A stretch of DNA of 64,000 nucleotides from Vitrella brassicaformis. Its lineage: Eukaryota; Sar; Vitrellaceae. A model generated the notes under the pieces. That model was given only the letters and a program-made list of their open reading frames with translations. It ran no database searches and had not been told where the DNA came from. The DNA is taken from the NCBI GenBank assembly GCA_001179505.1, contig CDMY01001040.1:114699-178698 (forward strand), read 5' to 3'. Made by a program: the position numbers and the translations under genes. This document shows, in pieces, positions 45,701-57,086 of the stretch (the stretch's first letter is position 1; every line of letters begins with the position of its first letter).

Positions 45701-48700
45701 GAGCCGAACTCCCACCACTGCTTCTTACGATCGGTCCGCTGGTACACCTCCGCCCGGACATAGAATTCCTCCTCGTGCTCTCCATCGACCTTGCCACGGA
45801 ACGGGCCGATCTCCACCACTACTGCCCTGGAATGCTTGCTCTTGGAGTTGTACGTGAAGTCTGCCTCCAGGCCGGCGAACAGCGCATCGTACAAGGCGCT
45901 CCCGTCAGTGGTCTTGGCCTGCCAGGCATCCTTGACCTCGGCCACCGCAGCGGCCATTTCCTCCGGTGAAGGCTCATTTGGCCGGGGCGATGCGGCCTTG
46001 TCGTCCTCTTGTCTGTCGGCCATCTCGACATCGCGGTGCTCACCAGCCGCCCCCCCATGGCCATCCTCACCATGACCAGCGGCCTTGTCAGGCGTGTATC
46101 GGTCCGGGCGAGCGGTGAGCCGTTTGCCTTTTGGCCGGTTGGCGATGGGCTCGTCATCGCTGTCAGCCTGACCCCCGCCTATGTCGACGTCGAGGGGTGA
46201 CTCGGAAGGGGGGCGGGGCGAATCACGGGATTGGGGTGGGGAGGCCGACTCGTCGGCGGCCATTGGACGATCAACGGGTTCAGTCGGCAGCTGTTTGGCA
46301 TCACCACCAGCGGCAGCGGCAGCAGCAGCCACACTGCTCCCGGGCGTCTCCTTCGCGTGTTCAGCATCGTCATCGTCCGTCATGGCGTCTCCATTGTTGC
46401 CCTTGGGTGAAGCGTCAGGAGCTGGTGAGCCAGAGGGACCAGGCGAGGGATCTGCGTCGGCCTTGGGCTGCTGGCCGCTCTCCCCTGCGGACCCGTCACA
46501 CCCCTCGGGCCTGACAAGAGCAGCCATGTGACCATGAGGGGCGGCGGGCCCCACATGAGAGGCACGATGGTTCTTCTCCTCGTCCTCGCTGGCGCCACCG
46601 TGCTCCCAGGCATCCAGAGCTCCCTGCAGGAGGTTATAGGTCTTGCCCGCCACATCAGGCCCGCCCGCCTCTGCCTCATCTCGGGCACCGTCGCCCTCAC
46701 CCTCACCCACGCCAGGCCGCTGCCCGTCATGGCCCATCTCCCCTCGCATGGCCGTGTCGGCATCGTCACTCGCATTCTTCTGGACCGGCATCTGGTGTGC
46801 TGCCTCGGGCGGGTCGAGACTGTCGAATGGATCAACAGACGGGGACGACTCGTGACGGAGGGCGTCGACATGGCTATTGGGGGCCTTGCTGTCCGCCTCA
46901 CTCTGAGGCAGGATGGGAGGGGGAGCCGGCACACGAGGAGGAATGTCGTCAGTGAACGTCGTTCCATCATGCGCAGCACTAGGGGCCTCCAGCAGACGGC
47001 GAGATGACATGGGATGATCAGTTGGCTCCTTCGGCGGCTGCTCGCCATCTGGGTGCGTCTCGACAGCCACGCCGACGGAACGATCAGCCTCCAGTGACCC
47101 CCCAACGGCCACGGGCAACCTGCAGGCACCACACAGACAGAAGGAAGTTTTCCATAGGAAGTTTTCCAAAGAGATGGCCTAGGTGAGGTGCAGTGAGTGC
47201 GTCTGGCCACCCGCGGGCGCAGCGCACCTGGCCTCGTCGACACTACTGTTGGGCTTCTCTTCGGTGCACTCATTGTCCTTGCTGTCCGTCGGCATGGGAC
47301 CTCCACTGTCGCCCTTGGCCGTCAGGCCATCCGCCACCTCAACAGCATCGGGCTGCTTGCTGCGCTCTCCTTCGGCAGAAGCACCCACGCTGTCGTGGGG
47401 GCCGGCTTGCGTAGCGGATGAACGATGCTGCGGCTGCGGCTGCTCTGCATCCATCGCATCTCCATCCTCAGGGGGGCCATGGTCTTGGATGGCCGTGTCG
47501 GGCCCGACACACGCATCGGCGAGCACAGGCTTCTGATGCGCCGACATGGGTGGGGGCTGCTCGTTGTCTTGTGGACTGACTGACGGTGGGGGTCCGTGAC
47601 TGGTAAGTGGGGCCATGGCGGTAGCTCCGGGTGCAACGTTGACAGCAGGAAGCCCCCTCGGCTGGGTGCCCGCATCTCTGACCTTGGCTTCCTGTTTCTG
47701 ACACGGTGAATGAGCAGCACCCTCGTCCGCGGCCTCGTCCTGCCTCATCGTCTCGCGTTCCAGGTTGACCCGGGAGGGCCGTGCCGCTTTGAGGGTCGCA
47801 GGTGCCACGTGATGCGGGGGTTGCGGAGTCGGTCGAGCTTTGACCTTCTTGTCTCTGTGCTCTGCGTGTCTGTGGTCTTGGGGCTGCATGAGGATGTCAC
47901 TGGCGTCCCAGCCCACACGTCTGTCACCTGCTGACAAAAGCCAGCAACGATAGATACAACCAACTGACATGGATGTGTCAGGCCTGTACTCCCTGATGTG
48001 CGTTGGTGCATGCGTACCCACCCTGCTCTGATGGGCAAAGATCCGACACCGCCTGGTCGCCAGAGGCAGATTCACCACCGCCACCAGCCGCTGCCCCCTG
48101 GGTAGCTCTCTCAGCCGGTCGCTGCTGGCCGCGAGGACGAGGGGGGCTTATGACGGCCTGGACGCCCCCACCTCTGCCTCTGGCACTCCCCTCCATCAAG
48201 GCATCCTGCAGCTGGTCGATCGCCGGCCCCCGATCCCGACCCCGCCCGCCACGACCCTGCCGCTCGGCTGCATTGCCGTCGGGCTCGTCATCTGACAGCT
48301 CGATACAGACGGGCGGCTCCTTGTTGACGGAGGGGGCCGCCGCGGTGGTGGCGCCAGTCTGCTGGGCATTGCTCGTGAAGGGTGGCCTGTGCGCAGGCGG
48401 CGGACGGGGCGGGCCTCTGAGGCTCCTCATCGGAGGCCTCATTGGTAAGGGGGGTGGCGAGAATGGGGGCAGGCTGGGTGGTGAGAATGATGGCGCGTTG
48501 GGGGGCCTGTTGGTCGCAAGGTGAGAGGGCGGAGGGCGCATTGGCATCCTGAGATTCATCGGGTCTATCGTCGGCGGTCTCAGACTGACAGTAAAGACAC
48601 CTCTGCCGCCAGCCGAGAGAACGCTCTTGTTCGCCGTTGCAGGCCGCGAGATGGGAGGGCCTTGATTGCTGGCATGCTGTGGCTGCAATGGCAACGCTCT

Positions 48701-50378
48701 CCCAGCGAGGAGGCTTTCCTGCCGCGACGCCCCGGCCGCCCCCTGCCGCTGCTGCTGCTGCTGCTGCTGCCCATGTCGCGGGCGTGACTCCTGCGATTGC
48801 TGGGTGGGGGACTGAGGCATCGTAGAGAAGACACTGGGAGGGGGCTGCTTGCGGCTGTGATCCATGGCCGCCGCCGGTGTCGGTCTGGCTGCCTGTGCCG
48901 CCTGCCGCTGCTGTCCCGCCCCTGATGCTCCTGTTACAGTCTTCTGGGCAGCCGGCGCGGTCGCTGTCTGTGGAGTCGCCTGACGGGACGGCCCTCCCTC
49001 CTCGACCTTGACGCGCACGCCACCCGTCTTCTGCGTCGGTACCACACCGCCGTGTCCACGTCCATTTTGACCCTTGTCGCTCCCGTCAGCCGGCTCCTCC
49101 TTGACGTCTCGACGCCAGACGGAGGGACAGTTGCGAGTCGGCCTCCCAGTGGACGTCAGGCTCCCAGAGGGGCAGCCGCTGTCCTGGGACGCTGGTCGAT
49201 GGAGTGCGGGTCGGTCGGCCGCTCGCTGTGATGCACCTTCCTTGGACTGCCCTCTCTCCTGCGATTTGCCCATCGACACTCTCTTGTCATCCCGTTGAAG
49301 AGGTGGCCTCGCCTGCTGCTGCTGGTGGTGGTGGTGGTTGTGGTGGTGGGTGCCGGGGGCTGGTAGAGGGGGCAAGGCAAGCTGTGGCTGCACTTGTTTG
49401 TACTTGTGGATGAGGGTGCTGAAGTTCCAGCTGGAGTCGGGTGACGTGCCAAGGGGTGGGCGGGACACGGACGCTTTGATCGTGATCGGGGCGCCGCCAT
49501 CCTTCGTGGCCAACGGTCCCAGCGTCACTGTGCAGCTGTCGCCGTCAGCTGCGGTCACCCTGACCTGCCCGTCCGTGAGATGACAGATACACCTGAAGTC
49601 GGGGTCCTTTGAGCTGCACTTGGCCACCAGCTCATCCAGGCAGTCTCGCTCGAGGCTCGAGCTGGCTGGTGTCCATCCCGAGTAGCGCGCGGCTTGCGTG
49701 GGAGGCTTCTTGTGGCCTGAGTTGTGCTCCGTCTTGATGACTGCAGGTATGCCGACAGGACCAGGAGAGGCAGAGGCAGTGCGAGGGGGAAGATGGCGGG
49801 CGAAGGGCTTGTCATAAGGGGGGATGGGGTGAGGAATCGGACGGCCACGGACACTTCCAGCTGCCTGCACACGCCACGCAAACATGAATGATGACAACAC
49901 AACAGCGTAGCGTATGAGGGGCTGTCGGTAAGGTAATATGGTGTGGTCCAGCTGCCTACCTGAGGAGTCGCCTCGTTGGCCGGAGCGTGGACACCAGCCT
50001 TCCCCGCCGCCGGCAGGGCAGCACCGTGAGCGTTCGGTGGGCGGCAGCCGGTTGGCCGCATCCGTGCCGACGCTGCTGACGCCACAGGAGGCTGGTGAGA
50101 GCCTGGTGCAGCCATCACCGTGTGTGTGTGGCCCTTTGGGTGTGCGGCTGGTGGAGGGCTTGTGGCGCCAATGCCCAGCGAGGGCAAGTGGAGGTTAGGG
50201 ACGTCTGGTTTGGCGTGGATGGCGGCTCCAGCATCCACAGTCCGACCGCTCCCTGAGCCATACACACAGACACAGAGCGAAAACAGAAGATCCACCACGG
50301 CTCAATGCCAACGGACCGAACAGTGTGAGTAGCACGTGCGCCGCGCCCACCTGTGGCATGATGCCGCTGTGCGTCCAT
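42768..50378 (-). CDS. GPF-SAM family protein 3 (about five GPF-type domains, SAM-like tail)
   Basis: ATG 50378-50376 opens MDAQRHHAT, joined to GSGRTVDAGAA at about 50253. The exon at 49868-48023 holds a diverged first domain (CTVTLGPLATKDGGAPITIK, about 49530), poly-Q and P-rich linkers and VCIELSDDEPDG. The exon at about 47927-47229 ends ...SSVDEA and joins in frame to 47121 (RLPVAV), so this is one gene rather than two. Domain 2 is at 45950-45620 (ALYDALFAGLEADF, VVVEIGPFRGKVDG). Domain 3 is split by an intron at 45348-45235 (TSHHEEAVTG then VIVGPFNDP). Domain 4 is at 44860-44520 (KHEEAVTCTIGPFHFG, YYVQADVHRDPSRGKEQW). Domain 5 is at 44280-43930 (SSHEEAVVARIGPFGPGSD). KHKKHKTG (about 43640), RLEELSVDEVRAVF, QRLDGNALSSLQQ (SAM-like), NLLSKWINDSKRDG and VEVPLS with stop 42768 complete it. 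The protein is roughly 1,900 residues. Confidence 0.65.
45985..46185. repeat. Inverted repeat arm 1b (GPF-3), partner in GPF-2
   Basis: Read on the minus strand it encodes the same ADSDDEPIANRPKG and TARPDRYTPDKAAGH block as 38401-38605. Confidence 0.85.
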
Positions 50379-50927
50379 CCCTCGCGACGACTATCTGTGT
50401 GGCTGACGTCTCGCCCTGGGGAAAACAACACTACTATGTATGACCTTGTTTCATCATCCCGCTGCCGTCACGACGGACTCACTCACAGATCCTTCCAGGA
50501 ATCAGCAAATCCTCTGGCATCTCATATCCGCATCGTTCCACGGCGAGCCCTAAGCCCCGACAGCCAAAAACTGTTGACTCTCGTACGCTTGCAAAGTGGG
50601 TGTTTGCGGTGACCGAGTGAACGAGTAGTAGTGACTCGATTTGCACTGCGGGCCGCTCCGTCGTAGTCGACTCAGTGCGCTTGTTCTCTGCGCTCATTCG
50701 TTGTTTATCACTGTCGTTGAGTGATGCTGATGCACACAATAGTAAATCGCAGGTCAAACATCCACGCAGATCGAAAAACAGTCACGTCGTGGACAGCAAC
50801 GTCGTGACAAACACAGATGCACACACACACACACACACACACTCACGTGCACACGAGCAACGATGTGCATGCGCATGGCTTCATGGATGGATGGATGGAT
50901 AAAGCACACGAACGACTGTCGATGCCG
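50379..50927. other. Spacer between GPF-4 end and GPF-3 start
   Basis: It contains the presumed upstream region of GPF-3 (minus strand), a CA run at 50820-50843 and an ATGG run near 50884-50900. No additional gene is seen. Confidence 0.5.
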
Positions 50928-53900
50928 TCACGATTCGGCACCAGTGATGGCAGAGCCTGCCTCTGCTGAGGCCCCCGTATCCTCGGCCAATGCCGCAGCA
51001 ACAGCAGCAGCGACATCCCCATTCCCATCCAACAGAACACCACCATCATCTGATCAGTCACACGCACCCACAAGGCGACACATACAGAGCCTGGACACCG
51101 GTAGAGTGAGTGGCCCACCTGTCTTCTGCACCTTGGTCGGTCGGCTCTCCCCCTCTCCCTCAGCCACGGGCGGCTCATGCGCCTTCCGCTTGCCCCGCGA
51201 GACCTCCTCAACCACCATCCCCCACCCATCGCCCACCAAGGGAGCCGCAGGTGGTCCTGACAGCCGACACAGACATACAACAGATGGACCCATGTAGCCA
51301 TCTTTGCATGCCTTCCCGCCGACCGACCTGGTGGACGGTCGCCCTCTGGCTGGGCAGCTGTGGCCGCTAGCCAGTCGTCGAAATTCCGCCATACCGTGTC
51401 CTCGAATGTCACCGTCACCTCACTGGGCATCGCCGCCTCTCGTCGTGCAAGACGCACAGCCCTGGCCAGCCGCTCGAAGCCGTCCCACCCATCCCGCACA
51501 TCCCACCGCAGATCGACACAGACGCTGCAGTTGTTGGACATGCTGACCTCGACCTCCACGCATCTCGACCCCTTGTCAGGCGTGCGGGTGAAAGTGGCCG
51601 CATCGACGAGGCCCTCGAAGTCGGGCTCGTACAACGGGCTCTCCTTGTCACACATCTCTCGGAAGACGCCAGTGCACCGCTCCAGTCTTGACACCATGTC
51701 TTGCTCATCTGTGCGCCGGTCAGGGGGAGGGTGCTGAGGTGCTGGTCCGTCGGTCAAGTCCATCATCTGTCGCTCGACGGCCGACCCATCCTCAACCGCC
51801 TCCAAATCCCGCTGCACCACCGAAGGGAAGGCTGCTGGTGGTTGTGTTGGTGGTGCGGATGAACTCGGCTCTGCTACTGACGCCTGCTGGGCATCGGTCT
51901 CTGCACCGACGAACCCAACACACACAAAACACATACAAAGGCAAATATGGGCGGAATGAGTGGGCGTGGCCATCATGTCCATGATAGCCATCCAAATGGA
52001 AGCACCTCCCTACCTACCGTCTTTGGCCGGCGTACCGTCTTTGGCCGGCGGCTGTGTGTGGATGTCCCCCTGGCTGTTGCGGATGCACACCTCTGCACAC
52101 ACAAACAACACAAGAACACGTGTGGCCGAAAACATGAATGATGAATGCCATGACGCCCACGTGATGCCTTGTCTTACCGGGCGGCACCTGTTCCCCCGGC
52201 AGCCAGCCCTTCCCCCGACACTCGTCGCGAAAGGCAACTGCATGCACCAAGGCCTCCCTCAGCTCGTCAGGCTCTCCCTTGGTCGGGCGGAAGTAGCGCG
52301 ACTTCCTCTCCACCTCACCGTTGTCCAGGGTCTTCTGGTAGCACATGATGAACACCTGACGCGTCTCGGAGTAAGTGACGTGGAAGCCCGGCACACGCTT
52401 GCCGTTGCACAACAGCCCCTCCCTCTGTCGCTGCTCGTTGATCATGCGGTTGGCCAGCATGCTGAGCATGGCCTTGTTGCCCCACTGGAGCGAAGGCAGC
52501 CGGTGTGACGTGAGAGAATCCCTCGCTGCGGCCGCCGCTGAGGGGGCCACCGCCAGACGATCATCTGACGGTTGGTCAATCCCGTCAGCTCTCGCGCCCT
52601 GTCCATCGGCTGATGATGAAGGCACCTGCCCACCACGGCTGTCCTGGTGCTGGCTTCCTGCTCGCTCGCGTGTTGAGGCGGACGCATCAGCGGACGCCAG
52701 GGCCTCCATCTCTTCCAGCCCGACCCCTTCCTCATCGACGGGACTCACAGAGACCTCACGGTCGGCTTGCCCCTCGGCGAACACGTCGTCTCTCGCGGCC
52801 AGGCCCGTCTGCTCTGCCGGTGGCTGCAAGCGCTTGCGTTTGCCGAAGTCGGGCGCCGCCGTGAGCTGCCTCCTGTATTTCAGAATGCGCTTGCCGTGCA
52901 GCTGAATGAAGGTGTAAAGGGATGGGTCGGGTGGGGCGCCGTTGCGCTGCCGTGCCGCTTTGATCTTGGCCCTGACGTTGCCGAGGGACCAGTAGGTCCT
53001 CCCCCGTGTCGGATCGCGATGCACCGGCGCATCGACCCAGTACTCGCCCCCGTGGCCATCGGCGAACGGCCCGAGGACGCACGTGACGGCTTCCTCGTGT
53101 GTGGACGTAGGGTCGTGAATGACGGCGCTCAAGCCCGCCTGCGTTCTCAAGCTCGAGTCGTTGTAGAAGAGCACCTTCACCTCATGGATGAGGACAGCAG
53201 ATGAGCGGGGACTTGTCGTGGGGCGGTGGCTTGGCGACAGCTCAGGACGTCCCTCTCCCTGACCCACCCTGTCGCCCTGCTCCACGGCCTCGCGAGCCAT
53301 TCTTGCTCGCGCCGCAAGAACGGAACCCGTGGGGCTGCTGCCTCCTTGGGTCTCGAGAAGCTTGTCGAAGAGGTCGCCAAACTGCCACCCACTACTGCGT
53401 GTCGACGCCCGCCGACTCCCCGCCCGCCTGGCGACGCCTTTGACAGCCACGCACTGCCCGTCTGGGGTGTCGATAGGTCCCACTGTCACCTCGATCGTGC
53501 CGTCGGGATTGAGAGAGAAGTTGGTCTTGCTTTCGAGAGTGTCGAGGAACTGCCGGGCGTCGAACTCGCTCTGGTCGACTAGACTGGAGGCTGGCGTGCT
53601 CTTGCACTTGGCGACGAAGGCAGCGCGACACGTGCGGATGCACTCGTCCTCAGGATTGGTGTGCATTGGGTCGTCGCTGTCCCTGGCCTCGTGTCCATTG
53701 TCGTGTCGCCATGCTGCAGGACAGGCGTCTGTGTGCATGCCTGAGACACACGCAGAAAGGGTCAGTTTGCCAATGTGTGAGTGAGCCACCTCCTTTGTGC
53801 GTGCAATGCATCGTGTGGATGTGTACCCTTCGTGTGTGACTGCTGCGCCACTGGAGTTATCGGTGCAGGAGACAGTGGGCGAGCTTCCCTTGGGTGGGGC

Positions 53901-54151
53901 ATATCTGGCAAAGGACGGGAGACAACGAAGCGAGTGTCGGCCGGCCAGCTCATTGTGCGAGCGTGTGAGTGTGCGTGGGTCTGCGTCACTCACCTGCAGC
54001 GCGTTCTGGGTTTTATTTTGCTCGCCTCCTCTGGTCCTCTTCGGCGAGCCTCACGGGGAGCACTACAGCAGGGGGCTCGCTCTGAGCACGACACCACAGG
54101 CAAACCGCCCCTCCGCACACGGATGACCGGTGGCTGTTGCGGGTTTGCCAT
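50928..54151 (-). CDS. GPF family protein 4 with AP2-like domain
   Basis: ATG 54151-54149 (MANPQQPPVIRVRRGG) leads through phase-matched joins to YAPPKGSSPTVSC (about 53905) and MHTDACPAAW (about 53739). GPF domain 1 is at 53640-53340 (IEVTVGPIDTPDG). Domain 2 is at 53180-52860 (STHEEAVTCVLGPFADGHGG, YWVDAPVHRDPTRGRTYW, LHGKRILKYR). At about 52465-52200 an AP2/ERF-like stretch reads GFHVTYSETRQVFIMCY, ERKSRYFRPTKGEPDELREA and HAVAFRDE, the three strands and helix expected of such DNA-binding domains. After short exons, domain 3 (51720-51370) has SPLYEPDFEGLVDAATF. GKRKAHEPPVAEGEGE (about 51165) and DGGVLLDGNGDVAAA end at stop 50930-50928, without the SAM-like tail of its relatives. Nuclear, possibly DNA-binding, is inferred. 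Its start is 40 bases from the upstream gene's stop, in the same frame. Confidence 0.65.
50995..51255. repeat. Inverted repeat arm 2b (GPF-4), partner in GPF-2
   Basis: Minus-strand counterpart of 39960-40260, with the intron shortened relative to the GT-rich intron of GPF-2. Confidence 0.85.
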
Positions 54152-54190
54152 ACCGATTGACGGAGCACGTGATGCACCCACTTCTCGGCC

Positions 54191-55530
54191 TTATTGCGCA
54201 CCTTCTCGTAGCGCGACTCGATCGGGGCCGAGGAACCCAACGTACACACACGCATACTGAACACACCAATGGCACACAGACATGCACATCTTACTTAGGT
54301 CGCCTGTACTCTTCATTCGTCGGTGCTTACGCTCTCCAGACAGCGTCACGGTATTGGCCCTCGTCCATCCCATCCGGCACGCCAAACTGTAGGGCCGTCG
54401 GCGGGTCGAACACCTGGTACTGCGGCTCCTCACTCACACCGCCACCAGCTCCGCCACCAACAGACGAACGGTCGTTATCTCCGCCCTCCTCACAAGCACC
54501 CGTCGGCATCAGCGCAGTATCATGCCGTGCAGCTACCTCCCCCCTCTCGTCGCTCGGCTGCTCTCCCGCTGCCGCTGCCACTGCCGCCGGCTGGTCTCCC
54601 CGCTCAGGGCCGGGACCGCTCTTGTCTGCCGGGGCGCCAACAGATCGCTGCTCGGTCGATGCACCTCCTCCATCTGCTGGCGGTGATGGTAACGTGTGTC
54701 GGTCCTCGGTGTGGGTGAGGGGTCCGTCACCACTGATGCGATCGTCGGCAGGAGGGGGTGGGCGTGGGGGACTTGGTTCACATGACGCCGGGACAGCGTC
54801 GCCAGTCTGTCCCCTCCTGGCCTTCTCGCAGTGCTGCGCCCCGTCCCTCTCGCCGTCATCTGCCTTGACACTCGCACTCTCCTTGTCAGCCAGAACCTCA
54901 ATCCACATCATGTCCCGACTGATCGCCTGCTTGGGCCTCAGCAGACGATGATTTGTCCGGCGGGGATGAATGGACCGGGGGCGACGCAGTGGGCCGGACG
55001 CGCGTTGGTAGGCGAGAGCAGGTGAGGGTGCAGGGGGTCGCGCCGTGAAGTTCACCCTTCTTCGCTGGATGGCATCGAGCACCTCATTGGTCGCCCTCTC
55101 GAACCTCTGGTGAACCACCTCCCTCCAGCCCTCCTCCGACACAAATGGCACGACAGGCAAGTTGGTCAAATCTACCTCGCGCACGACCGCCTGGCCGCCT
55201 GCAGGTGGGCGGAACTCGCACAAGAAGCCGCCGGTGCCCGACGAGTCCCAGTCGATGTCGCTCAGCTCCGTATAATTGGGCTGGATCTCGCGCAGCTTGG
55301 CACAAACACGTCTTGCGTGGGCTGCCAGCGCCTCAGCGGCATCAGGCTGCGATGCGATGGTGCGGCTATCTGATAGACGCACACAAACCGATCCATCCAG
55401 CACATTTATCCAGGATGCGATGCTTGTCAGCATGAATTTGGCTTGGGTGCTTGTCGTGTCAGCAGGCCATTCGTCGTGCACCTCACGTACCTTGAGGCTC
55501 GCCCGTCTGAGGTCCGTGCCCTCCACTCAT
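54191..55530 (-). CDS. Unrecognised acidic/proline-rich protein upstream of GPF-4
   Basis: No family is recognised. ATG 55530-55528 gives MSGGHGPQTGEPQ (exon to 55491), which joins in phase 1 at 55369 to DSRTIASQPDAAEAL. A globular part follows (RRVCAKLREIQPNYTELSDI, DLTNLPVVPFVSEEGWREVV, RFERATNEVLDAIQRRR), then a disordered D/P/G-rich region with no GPF domain and QYQVFDPPTALQFGVPDG near the end. The last exon joins at about 54264 and reads MRVYVGFLGPDRVALREGAQ before TAA 54193-54191. Sequence beyond that stop stays open in the same frame and becomes GPF-4. The two may be one gene with a nonsense change, or two adjacent genes. Confidence 0.5.
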
Positions 55531-56224
55531 GCTGAGCCTGCTTCCTCCCGACGGGGAGATCTCAATCCACCAACCATTGCCAGTGGAGAAGACGGAGAGG
55601 CGTAAACGTTACAGTGAGCCTCTCTGGGCGAACAAAGTATAAAATCCTTTTCTTTCCGGTGTGCTCTGTCTGTCTGTCTCTCTCTCTCTCTCTGTCTTCT
55701 TCATCCGCACCAATGACCACAATCCTCAGCAATCGAAGAGTCCAAAGCGACTGACGCATCACATTGAAGTCTTCGAAGCTGCTGAGCATCACGGTCATTG
55801 TGAGACAACGTGCAGCGAGACGATGACACGCAGTCAGTACCCCAGGACAGGAGACACATCCGATGGTGACACCAGTGAGGTGAAAGTGAGGCGCTCTCAG
55901 CTTCTAAGACACATGATTGATACGTACGTATAATTGTCTGTCTACACAGATGACACAACGAACGCTCATGCACACCAAATTTCCACCTCCTCACCGTCCG
56001 TCCGTCAGTCAGTCAGTCAGGCAGGCAGGCAGACGGAGAAAGCAGCGCCTTGCGCTGATGTATGTCAGTGCCCACCCACTCAATGCACACGGCACCTACA
56101 CCAACCATATACACACCCTACCACACCCTCCCACAGCCTGCCTGCCTGCCAACCAGCCGGGAGAAAACAAGAAGGGCAAAATCTCATGATCCGCCTCCCC
56201 CTCCCCCAGGCGTGCGTCCACGTA
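55531..56224. other. Spacer with simple repeats
   Basis: It holds the upstream region of the 54.2-55.5 kb gene (minus strand), a CTGT/CT run at 55667-55695 and a GTCA/GGCA run near 56005-56033. No convincing gene is present. Confidence 0.5.
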
Positions 56225-56526
56225 TCACCGCCCGACCTTCTCCGTTTCCTTCTCCTTGGTGTCCTCTGCTGGCACGGCGCACTCATCCTCACACCCTTGG
56301 GGGTAGGCCGACTTGTCCCGCAGCTTCGCCGCCCTCTCCTCCATCACCTTGGCCAGATCGGGCCTCCCTGTGAGCCGCAGCCTGTTACTCGCCCAGATGT
56401 CATATGCGACGTCCACTGCAGGGCCGATGACTGGAAGCTTAGTGGCCGCATAGACCCAGCCAAGACCTGCACACACACAAGACAAGGCAGAAGAGGCGAC
56501 AGCACTATGTGTGCCTTGTCGGCCTC

Positions 56527-56557
<31 letters not shown>

Positions 56558-57086
56558 CTTGTTGTGCTCACCGATGGCTTCATAGACCCTCCTGAAGACC
56601 TCCACCCCGCTGATGACGTCGCCCGACGACGTGACGGCATGAATGGACCGCATGCCCCTCTCGAAGTCCACATTGCCGTGCTCTTCCTGCTTGTACCCCG
56701 GCGACGCCAGGTCAGTGAACTGGATCTTGCCCTCCGTGTCGCGCTTCTTGCTGCAAAGCAAATAAAGCACACACACACACAACACAGCACGACAGTCGCG
56801 CTCCTCGAGGTCAGTGCGGGTGCGTGTCTGCATCTGATCTCTCTCACAGGAAGTCTATCTCCTTGAGGCACAGCGGACACTCGCCATCGTAGAGGAGGTC
56901 AATCTGCCAGGTCGGTGGAGATTGGGCCGCCCGCTGGGACATCATCCGAGCGCGAGTGAGCCGTTGGAAGGCATTGGATGACGTCAGGCGGCCTCCTGAG
57001 GCGGGCAGCTGGAAAGATCTGCTCACGCGGGCAGCGGCGACGAACATGATCACCGTCAGCAACACACTGCTTTGTCCTCTGCACAT
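56225..57086 (-). CDS. DCC-family thiol-disulfide oxidoreductase (DUF393/YuxK-like), probably plastid-targeted
   Basis: DCC-family proteins carry a thioredoxin-like fold with a D-x-x-C-P-x-C motif; exact substrates are mostly unknown. ATG 57086-57084 starts a signal-like MCRGQSSVLLTVIMFVAAARV ending S-R-S-F, then an S/R-rich transit-like region (LTSSNAFQRLTRARMMSQRA). The catalytic strand is IDLLYDGECPLCLKEIDFL (about 56900), followed by an intron. The next exon gives IQFTDLASPGYKQEEHG, FERGMRSIHAVTSSGDVISG and VEVFRRVYEAIG. The last exon has GLGWVYAATKLPVIGPAVD and YDIWASNRLRLTGRPDLA with stop at 56225. Both motif cysteines are present. A Phe after the hydrophobic stretch suggests a complex-plastid leader, as for the GGQ protein at 33.5 kb. 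Confidence 0.85.

Noticed and set aside
45274-47169. Treating 47.9-47.2 kb and 47.1-42.8 kb as separate genes
   Set aside because: The donor at 47228 and acceptor at 47122 join VDEA to RLPVAV in frame with no stop, so one gene is simpler; transcript data could reverse this.
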